A DNA stretch of 35,952 nt from Alphaproteobacteria bacterium (GTDB lineage Bacteria; Pseudomonadota; Alphaproteobacteria; Bin95). The position numbers and the translations under genes were made by a program. Location: assembly GCA_030833925.1 (NCBI GenBank), contig JAURGE010000027.1, forward strand, positions 1-35,952, given 5' to 3'. Of this stretch, positions 26,380-35,768 are shown in pieces (position 1 is the first letter of the stretch; each line of letters opens with the position of its first letter). The notes beneath the pieces are model-generated. The model was not told where the DNA came from, made no database searches, and was given only the letters and a program-made list of their open reading frames with translations.

Positions 26380-28164
26380 ATGGCAGATATCGCTCCCTAC
26401 CGCGTTCTCGCTCGAAAATATAGGCCAGAAACATTTGATGACCTTATTGGTCAGGAGGCTATGGTTCGCACCCTGGCAAACGCCTTTCAGCGTGATCGTA
26501 TTGCCCAGGCTTATTTGTTAACTGGGGTCAGAGGCATTGGTAAAACGACGACTGCTCGCATAATCGCTCGAGCGCTGAATTGTATAGGGCCAGATGGTCA
26601 AGGAGGCCCAACTATTAAGCCTTGTGGGCAATGCGTTCATTGTCATGACATTATGGCTGATCGTGACGTTGATGTCATCGAAATGGATGCGGCTTCAAAT
26701 AACAGCGTCGATAACGCCCGGGAAATCTCTGAAGCTTCGCGTTACCGTCCTGCAGCCGCGCGTTATAAGGTTTATATCCTTGACGAAGCGCATATGCTCA
26801 CTAACCAAGCTTTCAATGCACTTTTGAAGACCCTGGAGGAGCCTCCTCCACACGTGAAGTTCATCTTTGCGACGACAGAAGTGCGTCGTTTGCCGGTCAC
26901 CGTCCTATCCCGTTGTCAGCGTTTTGACCTTCGCCGTGTTTCGCCAGACCAACTTACCGATCATTTTTCGAAAATTGCTGAAGCCGAAGACGCTAGCTTT
27001 GAGCCAGAAGCAATTCGAATGATTGCCCGAGCAGCAGATGGTTCGGTTCGTGATGGCCTTTCTTTGCTCGACCAGGCAATTGCGCTAGGCGAGTCAGGGA
27101 AGACTATAGACGCTGAAGTGGTACGTCAGATGTTGGGGCTAGCCGATAGGCTGGCAATTTATGATCTTTTAGAAGCCGCTATGGGTGGTGATGCATCGTC
27201 GGTACTCTCACAATTTGGAGAAATGGTCTCGATTGGAGCTGAGCCTGCCGCCGTTCTTCACGATCTTATGGAGGCAATCTATTGGGCGACGCGACTGTGC
27301 GTTGATCCTAAAGGAATAGATTTTGCCGGCTCTTCAGAAGCGGAGCAGCGGCGAGCAGCTGAGCTCGCGGCACGGCTTAACTTACCAATTTTGACCCGCG
27401 CCTGGCAGTTGGTTTCTAAAGGTCACGGCGACACTATGGCGGCGCCTTCACCACGTCTTGCTGCAGAAATGGCACTGATTCGTCTTTGTTACGCATCTAA
27501 TTTGCCCACTCCAGCTGATTTGATTCGTCGCTTAGAACAACCTACGGATACATCAGTGGTGTCTCCGGCGGCGCCTTCTGGACGGGGTGGGGGTGGTTCC
27601 GATTCAGTTGGAATTGCACAAGCGGTGGCGCTTGCGCCGATGGTGCCTCGAGTTGAGCCTAGCCTCCAAACGGCTCCTGCTAAATTGCCCAGTCAAGAAG
27701 AGGAAAGGGCAGAGTTCCCAGACTTTGAGAGCTTAATTGCGTGGTTAACTGATAAGGGTGCCCCGCGAGCCTTGACCTTGCTAAAGCGGCTGCGTCTCGT
27801 GACTTTTGAGCCAATGCGTATTGTCTATGAGACCTATGACGGCCTGCCAAATGATTTTCGTAAAAAGCTGCGAGAAGAATTGGTTCGTACAACGGGTCAA
27901 CTTTGGGTCGTTGAGGAAGCGAAGGCTGGGGGCCAAATGAGTAAGGCCGACCTAGAGGACGCTGCAGAGGCCAGTATTCGTGCTCATCCCCTTGTTAAGG
28001 CAGCCTTGGCTACTTTCCCTGATGCTGAGCTCAGACTTGGCCGACCTGCCGTGCCTGAAACCGATGCATTGTTTTCTAGTTCGTCGGCACGTGACGACGA
28101 GAACCCTGATGTTGTCTATGAAGACGACTTTACCCTTAGTGATGAGTGGGAACCTGAAGATTGA
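26380..28164 (+). CDS. dnaX: DNA polymerase III subunit gamma/tau
   Basis: DnaX is the ATPase of the clamp loader, and its tau form couples polymerases and helicase. YRVLARKYRPETFDDLIGQ is the classic start. Counting from the ATG, Walker A GVRGIGKT is near residue 49, the zinc cysteines are C68, C82, C85 and C88, the Walker B DEAH is at 135-138 and the SRC motif at about 177-179. The 594-residue length suits a tau-type protein with a Pro/Gly-rich linker near 400-440 and a C-terminal domain. GTG 26377 is an alternative start. I saw no convincing frameshift site for a separate gamma. It overlaps ybaB by four bases. Confidence 0.97.
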   Translation: MADIAPYRVLARKYRPETFDDLIGQEAMVRTLANAFQRDRIAQAYLLTGVRGIGKTTTARIIARALNCIGPDGQGGPTIKPCGQCVHCHDIMADRDVDVIEMDAASNNSVDNAREISEASRYRPAAARYKVYILDEAHMLTNQAFNALLKTLEEPPPHVKFIFATTEVRRLPVTVLSRCQRFDLRRVSPDQLTDHFSKIAEAEDASFEPEAIRMIARAADGSVRDGLSLLDQAIALGESGKTIDAEVVRQMLGLADRLAIYDLLEAAMGGDASSVLSQFGEMVSIGAEPAAVLHDLMEAIYWATRLCVDPKGIDFAGSSEAEQRRAAELAARLNLPILTRAWQLVSKGHGDTMAAPSPRLAAEMALIRLCYASNLPTPADLIRRLEQPTDTSVVSPAAPSGRGGGGSDSVGIAQAVALAPMVPRVEPSLQTAPAKLPSQEEERAEFPDFESLIAWLTDKGAPRALTLLKRLRLVTFEPMRIVYETYDGLPNDFRKKLREELVRTTGQLWVVEEAKAGGQMSKADLEDAAEASIRAHPLVKAALATFPDAELRLGRPAVPETDALFSSSSARDDENPDVVYEDDFTLSDEWEPED

Positions 28165-28481
28165 AGCTCGCAAATATTATGAAGCAAGCCCAGCAGATGC
28201 AGGCAAAGATGACCGAAATGCAGGAAAATCTTGCAAATTTCGAAACATCAGGCGAGTCAGGGGCTGGGTTAGTAAAGGCGACTGTTTCGGGAAAAGGTGA
28301 GCTAAAGTCGATTAAGATTTCGCCTGATGCAATGGACCCGAATGATCCGACTTTGCTTGAGGACTTAGTCGTTGCAGCCGTGTCCGACGCCCGTGGCAAG
28401 GCCGAAGCTTATATGCAAGAAAAAATGCAAGAAATGACAGGCGGCCTGGGGCTGCCTGAAGGCTTCAAGCTTCCGTTCTGA
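28161..28481 (+). CDS. ybaB: YbaB/EbfC nucleoid-associated protein
   Basis: YbaB/EbfC is a small dimeric DNA-binding protein. The 106-residue product has the N-terminal helix NIMKQAQQMQAKMTEMQENLA and the core VKATVSGKGELKSIKISPDAM. The start is TTG at 28161, overlapping the dnaX stop (TTGA), with GGGAA eight bases upstream; family N-termini favour it over the ATG at 28179. The dnaX-ybaB-recR order is widespread and suggests one operon. Confidence 0.95.
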   Translation: MKLANIMKQAQQMQAKMTEMQENLANFETSGESGAGLVKATVSGKGELKSIKISPDAMDPNDPTLLEDLVVAAVSDARGKAEAYMQEKMQEMTGGLGLPEGFKLPF

Positions 28482-28492
28482 GGTGTTGGTCT

Positions 28493-29089
28493 ATGCCTGC
28501 GCCAGCGGTTGAAAGACTAATCCAACAATTATCGAGATTGCCAGGCCTTGGCCCTCGTTCTGCTCGCAGAGCAGCGTTGCACCTAATTCAGCGGAAGGAA
28601 GTAGCATTATCTCCCTTGCTTCGGGCGTTGGGAGAGGTGGAGTCCAGTGTTCGGACCTGCAGCCAATGCGGCAATATAGATGCCCGTGATCCCTGTGAAA
28701 TTTGTCGAGATATGGAACGGGATGTCTCAACGATATGTGTAGTTGAACGAGTTGGCGATCTTTGGGCTTTTGAGCGTGCGGGGGCGTTTCGCGGCCGCTA
28801 TCACGTTCTCGGGGGTGTGCTCTCAGCAATAGATGGGATTAAGCCAGAGGACTTGGCGATTGACAGCCTAATTATGCGAGCTTCTGAAGAAGAAGTGATG
28901 GAAGTGGTAATTGCTACCAATGCTACTTTGGACGGTCAGACTACCGCTCACTACTTGTCGGAGCGTTTGTTAAATGCCGGTGTGAAGACGACCCGTCTTG
29001 CTCATGGGATGCCAGTCGGCGGTGAATTAGACTATTTAGATGATGGTACTCTAGCTACAGCACTTCGGCTTAGGCGACCACTCGATTAG
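28493..29089 (+). CDS. recR: Recombination mediator RecR
   Basis: RecR works with RecF and RecO to load RecA on gapped DNA. The 198-residue product has the helix-hairpin-helix RLPGLGPRSARRAALHL (about 15-31), the zinc finger C56, C59, C68, C71, and the Toprim domain starting at VCVVE-like TICVVERVGDLWAFE, with HVLGGVLSAIDGI. It is the last gene of the dnaX unit and is followed by a convergent gene after 49 bp. Confidence 0.97.
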   Translation: MPAPAVERLIQQLSRLPGLGPRSARRAALHLIQRKEVALSPLLRALGEVESSVRTCSQCGNIDARDPCEICRDMERDVSTICVVERVGDLWAFERAGAFRGRYHVLGGVLSAIDGIKPEDLAIDSLIMRASEEEVMEVVIATNATLDGQTTAHYLSERLLNAGVKTTRLAHGMPVGGELDYLDDGTLATALRLRRPLD

Positions 29090-29138
29090 ACTGCTCTAAG
29101 AGCTTCTTAAATCGCGATAGTGGCAAATAAAATCTAAA

Positions 29139-30107
29139 TCAAAGAATACGACGTATCGCTTCTATAATTCGAGAGCGGTCCGGGAATACATAGTCCTCTA
29201 ATGACGGGCTATAAGGTATCGGAGCATCAAGGCCGGTCACTCGGGAGATAGGAGCCTTAAGAGCTTCGAAGCTAGCAGCATCTTCTACAATTCGAGCTGC
29301 AATGTCAGCCGAAACACTTGCTGCGGCAGGCGCTTCATCAGCTATGACGAGGTGACCTGTTTTAAATACCGAACTTCTTATAGTTTCAATATCCAATGGC
29401 ACCAGAGTTCGAGGATCGATAACTTCCACTTCAATACCTTGTTTTGACAGTTCTTCTGCGGCAGCCAAGGCTTCATGAACCATCCAGGCTAGGGCTACTA
29501 CAGTTACGTCCTTGCCTTCACGTTTAACGTCTGCTTTCCCAAAAGGGATAGAGACATCGCCATTTGGAATTGGTCCTTTGACGCCACCAAGACGCCCTGC
29601 CTCAAAAAAGACGACTGGGTTGTCATCTCTTATCGCCGTCTTGATTAAACCTTTAGCGTCTGCGGGTGTGGATGGAAGAACAAGCTTAAGTCCAGTTAGT
29701 TGCATGAACATGCTGTATGGGCTTTGAGAGTGCTGAGCTGCTCTGCGAGTTCCACCACCAACTGTAGTCCTAAAGACAAGTGGAAAGCGTGTCTGACCGC
29801 CAAACATGTAATGTATTTTAGCTGCCTGATTGACTATCTGATCCATTGCTACAAAGCAAAAAGTCACTAGCCGCCAATCTACGATGGGTCGATAACCACC
29901 AGCTGCTGCCCCAATTGCCATGCCCGTCAGGGCGCTTTCCGCTATCGGCGTCTGGCGCACGCGTGGAAAGCCAAATTCTTCTTGTAGTCGCCGAGGCGCT
30001 TCAGTGGACATATGGAAGATTTTTGGATCGACGACCATTTCCTCTGCGATACCTTCAATGATGGCATCTACATAGGAAAGTTCTTTCATTTCTGTCATTT
30101 CAATCAC
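29139..30107 (-). CDS. 2-oxoacid/acetoin dehydrogenase E1, beta subunit
   Basis: This 322-residue protein is the beta chain of a thiamine-diphosphate-dependent E1, which decarboxylates pyruvate, acetoin or a branched oxoacid and passes the acyl group to lipoyl-E2. TPIAESALTGMAIGAAAGGYRPI carries the cofactor-activating glutamate, and RTTVGGGTRRAAQHSQS plus DPRTLVPLDIETI are typical. It overlaps the alpha gene by four bases, as expected for a heterotetramer. No E2 or E3 follows; the next gene is recR on the other strand. Acetoin and pyruvate types cannot be separated by eye. Confidence 0.88.
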   Translation of the reverse strand: MIEMTEMKELSYVDAIIEGIAEEMVVDPKIFHMSTEAPRRLQEEFGFPRVRQTPIAESALTGMAIGAAAGGYRPIVDWRLVTFCFVAMDQIVNQAAKIHYMFGGQTRFPLVFRTTVGGGTRRAAQHSQSPYSMFMQLTGLKLVLPSTPADAKGLIKTAIRDDNPVVFFEAGRLGGVKGPIPNGDVSIPFGKADVKREGKDVTVVALAWMVHEALAAAEELSKQGIEVEVIDPRTLVPLDIETIRSSVFKTGHLVIADEAPAAASVSADIAARIVEDAASFEALKAPISRVTGLDAPIPYSPSLEDYVFPDRSRIIEAIRRIL

Positions 30108-31081
30108 TCCGCAAAAACGTCTTGCAGAGCGGATTCCTTTGTGGGGAACGGACTTTTTTCCGCGAAGGAAACAGCTTCAGCTAGCTCATTCTCTACGACT
30201 GTTTTTAGATTTTCCAAGACTGTTGGCGGCAGCAGATCTTCTTGCATCTGTAGGGTTGTTATCATCCGTTGGATGGGATCTTTATCCTCTTGCAGCCAGG
30301 CATTAACTTCTTCTGATGGCCGAGCGTCTGGCTGATCCAGACGCTCAGTATGTCTACGGTGTCGATACGTCTTTGCTTCAATGATCGTTGGACCTTGTCC
30401 AGCCCTTGCTCTGGCGATTGCATCGACGGCGGCATTGTGAACAGCAAAGACATCATTGCCATCGACTATGATTCCAGGAATTCCATAACCCTTTGCGCGA
30501 TCGGCAACGTTTGGGGTGGCGACACTTTCGAGTGCTGGGACATTAACCGCCCATTGGTTATTTTCGCAGACGTAAATCACAGGAAGCTTCCAGGCCGCTG
30601 CGATGTTGATTGATTCATGAAAAGGCCCTGCATTCGAGGCGCCATCACCAAAAAACCCAACGGCGACTGCTCCATTTCCGTCCATCTGCGCAGCCAGCCC
30701 GGCGCCAGTGATGATCGAAATCCCACCTGCAACAATACCGTTGGCCCCCAGCATGCCGATGGAAAAATCAGCGATATGCATCGAGCCACCTTTGCCCTTG
30801 CAGTAACCATCAGCGCGGCCATAGAGCTCAGCCATCATGCGATTTAAATCGGCACCTTTTGCGATGCAGTGGCCATGTCCTCGATGAGTTGAAATTATTT
30901 GGTCACCATCCCTGAGCGCTTCACAGACGCCTACGGCTATAGCTTCTTCGCCAGCATAGGAATGGACCACTCCGTAGATGTCGCCCGAACGAAATTTTTC
31001 TGAAGCAATTTCTTCGAAGCGCCGGATCGTAATCATACGACGCAGCATGGCGCGTTGACGCTCAGGACTTAGGTTGGTCAT
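30104..31081 (-). CDS. 2-oxoacid/acetoin dehydrogenase E1, alpha subunit
   Basis: The alpha chain binds thiamine diphosphate through the motif GDGASNAGPFHESINIAAAW...ENN (GDG to NN, about 30 residues). RRFEE near the N-terminus, HSYAGEEAIAVG, STHRGHGHCIAKG and the YRHRRHTERLD phosphorylation-loop region are diagnostic. I start at 31081 (325 residues, MTNLSPERQR), preceded by AGGGA seven bases upstream. The ATG at 31114 would add 11 residues but has no ribosome site. Confidence 0.88.
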   Translation of the reverse strand: MTNLSPERQRAMLRRMITIRRFEEIASEKFRSGDIYGVVHSYAGEEAIAVGVCEALRDGDQIISTHRGHGHCIAKGADLNRMMAELYGRADGYCKGKGGSMHIADFSIGMLGANGIVAGGISIITGAGLAAQMDGNGAVAVGFFGDGASNAGPFHESINIAAAWKLPVIYVCENNQWAVNVPALESVATPNVADRAKGYGIPGIIVDGNDVFAVHNAAVDAIARARAGQGPTIIEAKTYRHRRHTERLDQPDARPSEEVNAWLQEDKDPIQRMITTLQMQEDLLPPTVLENLKTVVENELAEAVSFAEKSPFPTKESALQDVFAE

Positions 31082-31155
31082 GCGTTTATCCCTGCCAAAT
31101 CTCGATAAGATCATGCACCAATTAGATGCATTAGGTCGAGCACGTGTTTAGGAAG

Positions 31156-31175
31156 GAAAAAATTAGCTAACTAAT
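31156..31175 (-). terminator. Weak candidate terminator after cobT
   Basis: On the - strand ATTAG and CTAAT pair around a four-base loop and run into six T residues, 14 bases past the cobT stop. The stem is short and AT-only, so termination would be inefficient. Confidence 0.3.
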
Positions 31176-31188
31176 GACTGGTGTTTGG

Positions 31189-33051
31189 TTACTTCTGTCG
31201 CCGCCGTCGGGAGGCTTTAATAGCGCCACCTCCACTTTCATCGATAAAAAGTTCAGCCAGCTGTTCCATCATCGCGCCAGCAAGTTGGTCGGCGTCGAAT
31301 ATCGTGACAGCTCGTCGATAGTATCGTGTCACGTCGTGACCAATACCAATAGCGACCAGCTGAACAGGCGACTTATCCTCAATTAGACGGATAACGTCAC
31401 GAAGATGTCTTTCGAGATAGTTGCCTGGATTTACCGACAAGGTTGAGTCGTCAACCGGAGCGCCATCTGAAATCACCATTAAAATTCGGCGATCTTCGGA
31501 TCGAGCAAGCAGTCGGTCGTGCGCCCAAAGTAGGGCCTCACCATCAATGTTCTCTTTCAAGATCCCTTCGCGCAGCATCAAGCCAAGATTTTTGCGCGTT
31601 CTGCGAAGCGGTGCGTCGGCTTCTTTATAAATTATATGGCGTAGGTCATTAAGCCTGCCTGGAGAGGGCTGCTTCCCTTCTGCTGCCCATTTTTCCCGTG
31701 ATTCTCCACCCTTCCAAGCGCGGGTGGTGAAGCCAAGCACCTCTGTTTTAACCTGACACCTCTCCAAAGTCCGAGCCAGAATATCCGCACACATCGCAGC
31801 GACAGTGATTGGTCGTCCTCGCATGGACCCAGAATTATCGATCAGCAGAGTAACTACAGTATCTCTAAATTCTGTCGACTTTTCCTGTTTATAGGAGAGT
31901 GAATGTGTTGGATTGGCGACGATACGTGCCAGGCGTGCCGAATCAAGCAGTCCTTCTTCCAAGTCAAAGTCCCAGGATCGGGTCTGCTGTGCCATCAGGC
32001 GACGCTGCAGTCTATTTGCTAGCCTTGTAACAACACCCTGCAGGTTTGCGAGTTGTTGGTCCAAATGTCTTCTAAGACGAGAAAGTTCCTCCGCGTCACA
32101 AAGCTCCTCGGCCGGAATTACCTCGTCAAACTCTCGGGTATAAGGTGCATATACGCGGGCGGCATCTAGACTGGGGTCGAAGTTTGGCCGCTGCTGCGGA
32201 GTAGCATCGCCTGCTTCCTCGTCACCCATCCCAGCCATCATTTCGGCATCACCCTCTTCGCCAGACATATCGTCCGTCGCGTCGGCTGCGCTTTCTTCGT
32301 ATTCACCCTGCGCTGCCATGGCCGCTGCGCTATCAGCATCAGCTGCTTCAGCATCTGCGTCTTGGTCAGCTTCATCACTCTCGTCGGAGCTGTCGCCGTC
32401 TTCGCTATCAGAGCTCTCTGCTTCATCCAACATCTCTATGTCTTGGAGAAGCTGCCGCATTAAATCAGCAAATGCGGACTGGTCTGATACGTTTTCCTTC
32501 ATGCGTTCGAAGGCATCACCAGCTTTTTCCATAAACTCATCGCGCCACATGTCGACCATGCCGACAGCTTCCGCGGGAGGAGCTTTGCCAGTCACCGCTT
32601 CGCGGGTAAGCAAAGCTAAGACCTCTGCCAACGGCGCGTCTTCACGTTCAACAACTCGGGAATAGCCTTGGCGGCGGCAACGCTCTATCAATGCCTCGTC
32701 TAAATTGGCGGATACGCCTTCCATCTGAAGTGCGCCGATGGACTCTACCCTGGCCTGTTCAATGGCATCATAGGCGGCACGGGCTGCCCCACCCGCGGGG
32801 CGATTTTGTGAATGCGCTGCTTCATCATGGTGGCGCAGCTTCAGAGCAAGAGCGTCCGCCTCGCCACGAAGTATTGACACCTCACCCGCTGCCATTTCAC
32901 GAGACGGCGTTGGTAATCGAGCAGAGGTCCCGTCTGTTGAAGCAGTGTCTGGGCCAAAGGTTACATCAAGCTCTCGCCTCCGAGCCACAGCTCGCATTGC
33001 GGCACCGGTATTGCGCTTGAAAACCTCTGAAGGCGATTCAGCTTCGGCCAT
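31189..33051 (-). CDS. cobT: Cobaltochelatase subunit CobT
   Basis: CobT is the VWA-domain partner of the AAA protein CobS; with CobN they insert cobalt into hydrogenobyrinate diamide for aerobic cobalamin synthesis. The 620-residue protein has an N-terminal helical part, a strongly acidic Asp/Glu/Ala linker at about 207-285, and a C-terminal VWA domain with the metal-site DNSGS (D405, S407, S409) plus the downstream [11 protein letters not shown]. It ends in a basic tail. It follows cobS by 18 bp. No cobN or other cobalamin gene is in the window. Confidence 0.94.
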   Translation of the reverse strand: MAEAESPSEVFKRNTGAAMRAVARRRELDVTFGPDTASTDGTSARLPTPSREMAAGEVSILRGEADALALKLRHHDEAAHSQNRPAGGAARAAYDAIEQARVESIGALQMEGVSANLDEALIERCRRQGYSRVVEREDAPLAEVLALLTREAVTGKAPPAEAVGMVDMWRDEFMEKAGDAFERMKENVSDQSAFADLMRQLLQDIEMLDEAESSDSEDGDSSDESDEADQDADAEAADADSAAAMAAQGEYEESAADATDDMSGEEGDAEMMAGMGDEEAGDATPQQRPNFDPSLDAARVYAPYTREFDEVIPAEELCDAEELSRLRRHLDQQLANLQGVVTRLANRLQRRLMAQQTRSWDFDLEEGLLDSARLARIVANPTHSLSYKQEKSTEFRDTVVTLLIDNSGSMRGRPITVAAMCADILARTLERCQVKTEVLGFTTRAWKGGESREKWAAEGKQPSPGRLNDLRHIIYKEADAPLRRTRKNLGLMLREGILKENIDGEALLWAHDRLLARSEDRRILMVISDGAPVDDSTLSVNPGNYLERHLRDVIRLIEDKSPVQLVAIGIGHDVTRYYRRAVTIFDADQLAGAMMEQLAELFIDESGGGAIKASRRRRQK

Positions 33052-33069
33052 CTGACGTCGGCCTTAACC

Positions 33070-34080
33070 TCAGGATACTTTTTTCAGACCGGGAGCCGCC
33101 ACTTCTGGCAGATCCTGTCCGAACACGCGCTGGTAATATTCAGCTACTACGGATCTTTCGGCTTCATCACACTTGTTTAAGAAGGTCATCCTAAACCCTA
33201 ACGCCAGATCATTGAAAATCCGCGCGTTTTCAGCCCATGTTATCACCGTACGGGGTGACATCACGGTAGAGAGATCACCAGCCATAAATCCATTACGTGT
33301 TAGTTCAGCGAGGCGAACCATCTTACTGCCAAGAGCCGGACCATCGCCGTCTCTAAGATGCGCTGATTTTGCAAGAATGATTTTTACTTCCTCTTCATGA
33401 GGGAGATAGTTTAGGGCAACAACTATGTTCCAGCGGTCCATCTGGCCTTGGTTGATCTGTTGAACACCATGATAGAGCCCGGTTGTATCGCCAAGACCCA
33501 CTGTGTTGGCAGTCGCGAACATCCGAAAGTGCGGGTGAGGCCGGATTACTCTGTTTTGGTCCAACAGGGTCAATTTACCTTCAACTTCTAATACACGTTG
33601 GATGACGAACATTACGTCTGGGCGACCGGCGTCATATTCATCAAAAACCAGGGCAACCGCATGCTGGAGAGCCCACGGTAGCATACCCTCACGGAATTCC
33701 GTTACCTGGACGCCATCTTTCAAGACGATAGCGTCACGACCTACCAGATCGATACGGCTAATGTGGCTGTCTAGGTTAACGCGGATACAAGGCCAGTTTA
33801 GCCGCGCTGCAACTTGTTCGATGTGAGTGGATTTACCTGTTCCATGGTAGCCTTGAATCATCACGCGGCGATTGAAAGCAAACCCAGCGATAATCGCGAT
33901 GGTGGTCTCAAAATCAAAATGATAGTCTGGGTCCAGATCCGGCACATAGTCACTGGTCTCGCTATAAGCGGGTACTACAAGGTCAGTATCCAGACCAAAG
34001 ACATCACGAACGGAAACTTCGGTATCTGGAGCAGCTGTTACGCCGGCGGCCTGAATGATGGTGCTGGGTGAGTCAGTCAT
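33070..34080 (-). CDS. cobS: Cobaltochelatase AAA+ subunit CobS
   Basis: CobS is a MoxR-like AAA+ ATPase that drives the chelatase with CobT. The 336-residue product has Walker A GYHGTGKS at 77-84, Walker B ALVFDE with D147 and E148, and the sensor region [28 protein letters not shown] is characteristic. Its ATG shares one base with the stop of the upstream J-protein gene, so the three genes form an operon. Confidence 0.95.
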   Translation of the reverse strand: MTDSPSTIIQAAGVTAAPDTEVSVRDVFGLDTDLVVPAYSETSDYVPDLDPDYHFDFETTIAIIAGFAFNRRVMIQGYHGTGKSTHIEQVAARLNWPCIRVNLDSHISRIDLVGRDAIVLKDGVQVTEFREGMLPWALQHAVALVFDEYDAGRPDVMFVIQRVLEVEGKLTLLDQNRVIRPHPHFRMFATANTVGLGDTTGLYHGVQQINQGQMDRWNIVVALNYLPHEEEVKIILAKSAHLRDGDGPALGSKMVRLAELTRNGFMAGDLSTVMSPRTVITWAENARIFNDLALGFRMTFLNKCDEAERSVVAEYYQRVFGQDLPEVAAPGLKKVS

Positions 34081-34685
34081 TAATACTTTCCGGTGCTAGT
34101 TGCAGTGTAAGCTTTGACGGCATTCTGCAAGGTTTTATACGCAGCGTTGATCGATTTTAAGCGCTCTTCTGCATCACGAGAACCACCATTGGTATCGGGG
34201 TGCCATTTTTTGACGAGAGCTTTATATCGAACCTTTAATGTTTTTACGTCGAAATCATCTTCCAAGCCAAGCTCCAATTGCGCAAGTGCCTCCGGGCTGC
34301 CTGGTCTAAAGCGTCGCGGGCCGGGAGAGTTGGTTTCAGGATCCTGGAATGCAGCTAAGGGATCATCAAATTGAAAAGTGGCATCTGCCCGGGATTTTTG
34401 TTTTCCGCCAAGTGCCCATGTTTGACGACGCCAAACCACATCTAAACGCCGATCCGCGTCAATCTCGGCTGAGGACATTCCGCGATAATAGTCCCATCCA
34501 GCATTGTAGGCGCGAACATGTTCAAGACAAAAATATAGATATGGCCTTGGGCGAAGACGGTCTCTAGGTGCAGGGAACTCGCCTTTAGCTTCACAGCCAG
34601 GCGCGTTGCATCTTTGATGAACCTCTTCGCCGTCTGGTCCTCTATTTTCAGAGGTCGCGAACGCGTTTGAGTGCTGACTTCTCAT
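34080..34685 (-). CDS. J-domain protein with N-terminal zinc-finger-like motif
   Basis: The 201-residue protein has a C-terminal J domain (about 145-195) with HPD at 162-164, the motif that stimulates Hsp70 (DnaK). The N-terminal part has C26, C31, C53 and H56 (Cx4C...CxxH), which could bind zinc, and the block [19 protein letters not shown]. It lacks the Gly/Phe and CxxCxGxG zinc regions of true DnaJ, so it is a specialised co-chaperone. It heads the cobS-cobT operon; assisting that AAA/VWA machine is inference. There is no ribosome site before the ATG. Confidence 0.85.
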   Translation of the reverse strand: MRSQHSNAFATSENRGPDGEEVHQRCNAPGCEAKGEFPAPRDRLRPRPYLYFCLEHVRAYNAGWDYYRGMSSAEIDADRRLDVVWRRQTWALGGKQKSRADATFQFDDPLAAFQDPETNSPGPRRFRPGSPEALAQLELGLEDDFDVKTLKVRYKALVKKWHPDTNGGSRDAEERLKSINAAYKTLQNAVKAYTATSTGKY

Positions 34686-34693
34686 GGTTATGA

Positions 34694-34722
34694 ATTATGG
34701 TGCTCAAGGTTTAGGGTGGCAA
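34694..34722 (-). promoter_or_regulatory. Sigma70-type promoter of the J-protein/cobS/cobT operon
   Basis: On the - strand TTGCCA (34722-34717) and CATAAT (34699-34694) are separated by exactly 17 bases; each differs from consensus at one position. The expected start at about 34687 is only 2-3 bases before the ATG at 34685, so the transcript would be nearly or fully leaderless. Confidence 0.6.
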
Positions 34723-34799
34723 GGTGACCTCTGGTTTGCAGCCGTTCTAATTTCGTCTAACGTCCACGTCCACTCGGATCGGCAGGGAAATCACGAATA

Positions 34800-35768
34800 A
34801 TGAAAAAGCGCATAATGGTTCAAATGCCAATAACCGATGGTATTCGCTCGGTTCTTGACCTTCGTTCCGACGTTGAAGCTGTTCAATTTACGCAATTATC
34901 CGAGGATAACATTCTTCAGCACGTCGGCGAGTATGACGCTGCCATTCTTTCAATTACGCCCTTCACAGCTCGAATAATCGACAAAGCCGATAGAATGCAG
35001 ATTGTCGCTAGACATGGTGTTGGTTATGACGCCGTAGATGTTCCAGCCCTCACCAAGAAAGGTATTCCGTTGGCTGTGGTCGGGACGGCAAACTCGGTGA
35101 CGGTAGCGGAACATGCGCTATTTTTCATTTTGGCTCTGGCAAAGAGGGCCATCTTATTTGATCAAGAAGTACGCAAGGGCAATTGGAACATACGCTACAG
35201 CCACATTGGCTACGACATTGCTAATAAGAATGTATTAGTTCTTGGTCTCGGTCGTATTGGCCGTCGCCTTGTTCCGATGCTCAACGCCATGGGAATGAAT
35301 GTATTTGTTCACGATCCATACATACTTCAGGACATTATTGTGACAGCTGGTGCAACGCCGGTCCAAGACTGGCGTGCGGCCTTGCCAGATATGGATTTCC
35401 TGTCTGTAAACTGTCCCAAAAACGAAGAAACAAATGGAATGATAGGTGTTGCCGAGCTCGCTTCAATGAAGAAAACAGCTTTTGTTGTTAACACTGCGCG
35501 TGGAAATATTGTCGACGAACAAGCACTCTATCATGCTCTGAAGAATGGCATCATTGCTGGGGCAGGTATCGATCCATTCGTGGTCGAGCCAGCAGGGCCA
35601 AACGAACCATTGTTTGAGCTTGATAATATTATTGTTTCGCCGCACTCCGCAGGGGTTACAACGGAAAGCCTTTTCAGAATGGGTGCCGCTGCAGCGCAAA
35701 ATATTCTTGACCGGTTTGATGGTCGACTGAACCCAGAAAACGTAATCAATAAGGAAGTTCTTAAATGA
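34800..35768 (+). CDS. D-2-hydroxyacid dehydrogenase, NAD-dependent
   Basis: This 322-residue protein reduces 2-oxoacids to D-2-hydroxyacids or the reverse. The NAD-binding GLGRIG is at 149-154, and the catalytic arginine R234 (NTARGN), glutamate E263 and histidine H282 (SPHSAG) are all present. Relatives include phosphoglycerate, glyoxylate and hydroxypyruvate reductases; no ACT domain is present, so it is not the long SerA type. It overlaps the next gene by four bases. AGGGA lies about 11 bases before the ATG. Confidence 0.9.
   Translation: MKKRIMVQMPITDGIRSVLDLRSDVEAVQFTQLSEDNILQHVGEYDAAILSITPFTARIIDKADRMQIVARHGVGYDAVDVPALTKKGIPLAVVGTANSVTVAEHALFFILALAKRAILFDQEVRKGNWNIRYSHIGYDIANKNVLVLGLGRIGRRLVPMLNAMGMNVFVHDPYILQDIIVTAGATPVQDWRAALPDMDFLSVNCPKNEETNGMIGVAELASMKKTAFVVNTARGNIVDEQALYHALKNGIIAGAGIDPFVVEPAGPNEPLFELDNIIVSPHSAGVTTESLFRMGAAAAQNILDRFDGRLNPENVINKEVLK

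Noticed and set aside
27577..27880. Programmed frameshift making a separate DnaX gamma protein
   Set aside because: The G-rich stretch near 27585 and the TAAAAAG at about 27861 do not match the A-AAA-AAG slippery pattern with stem, and the long tau frame is intact.
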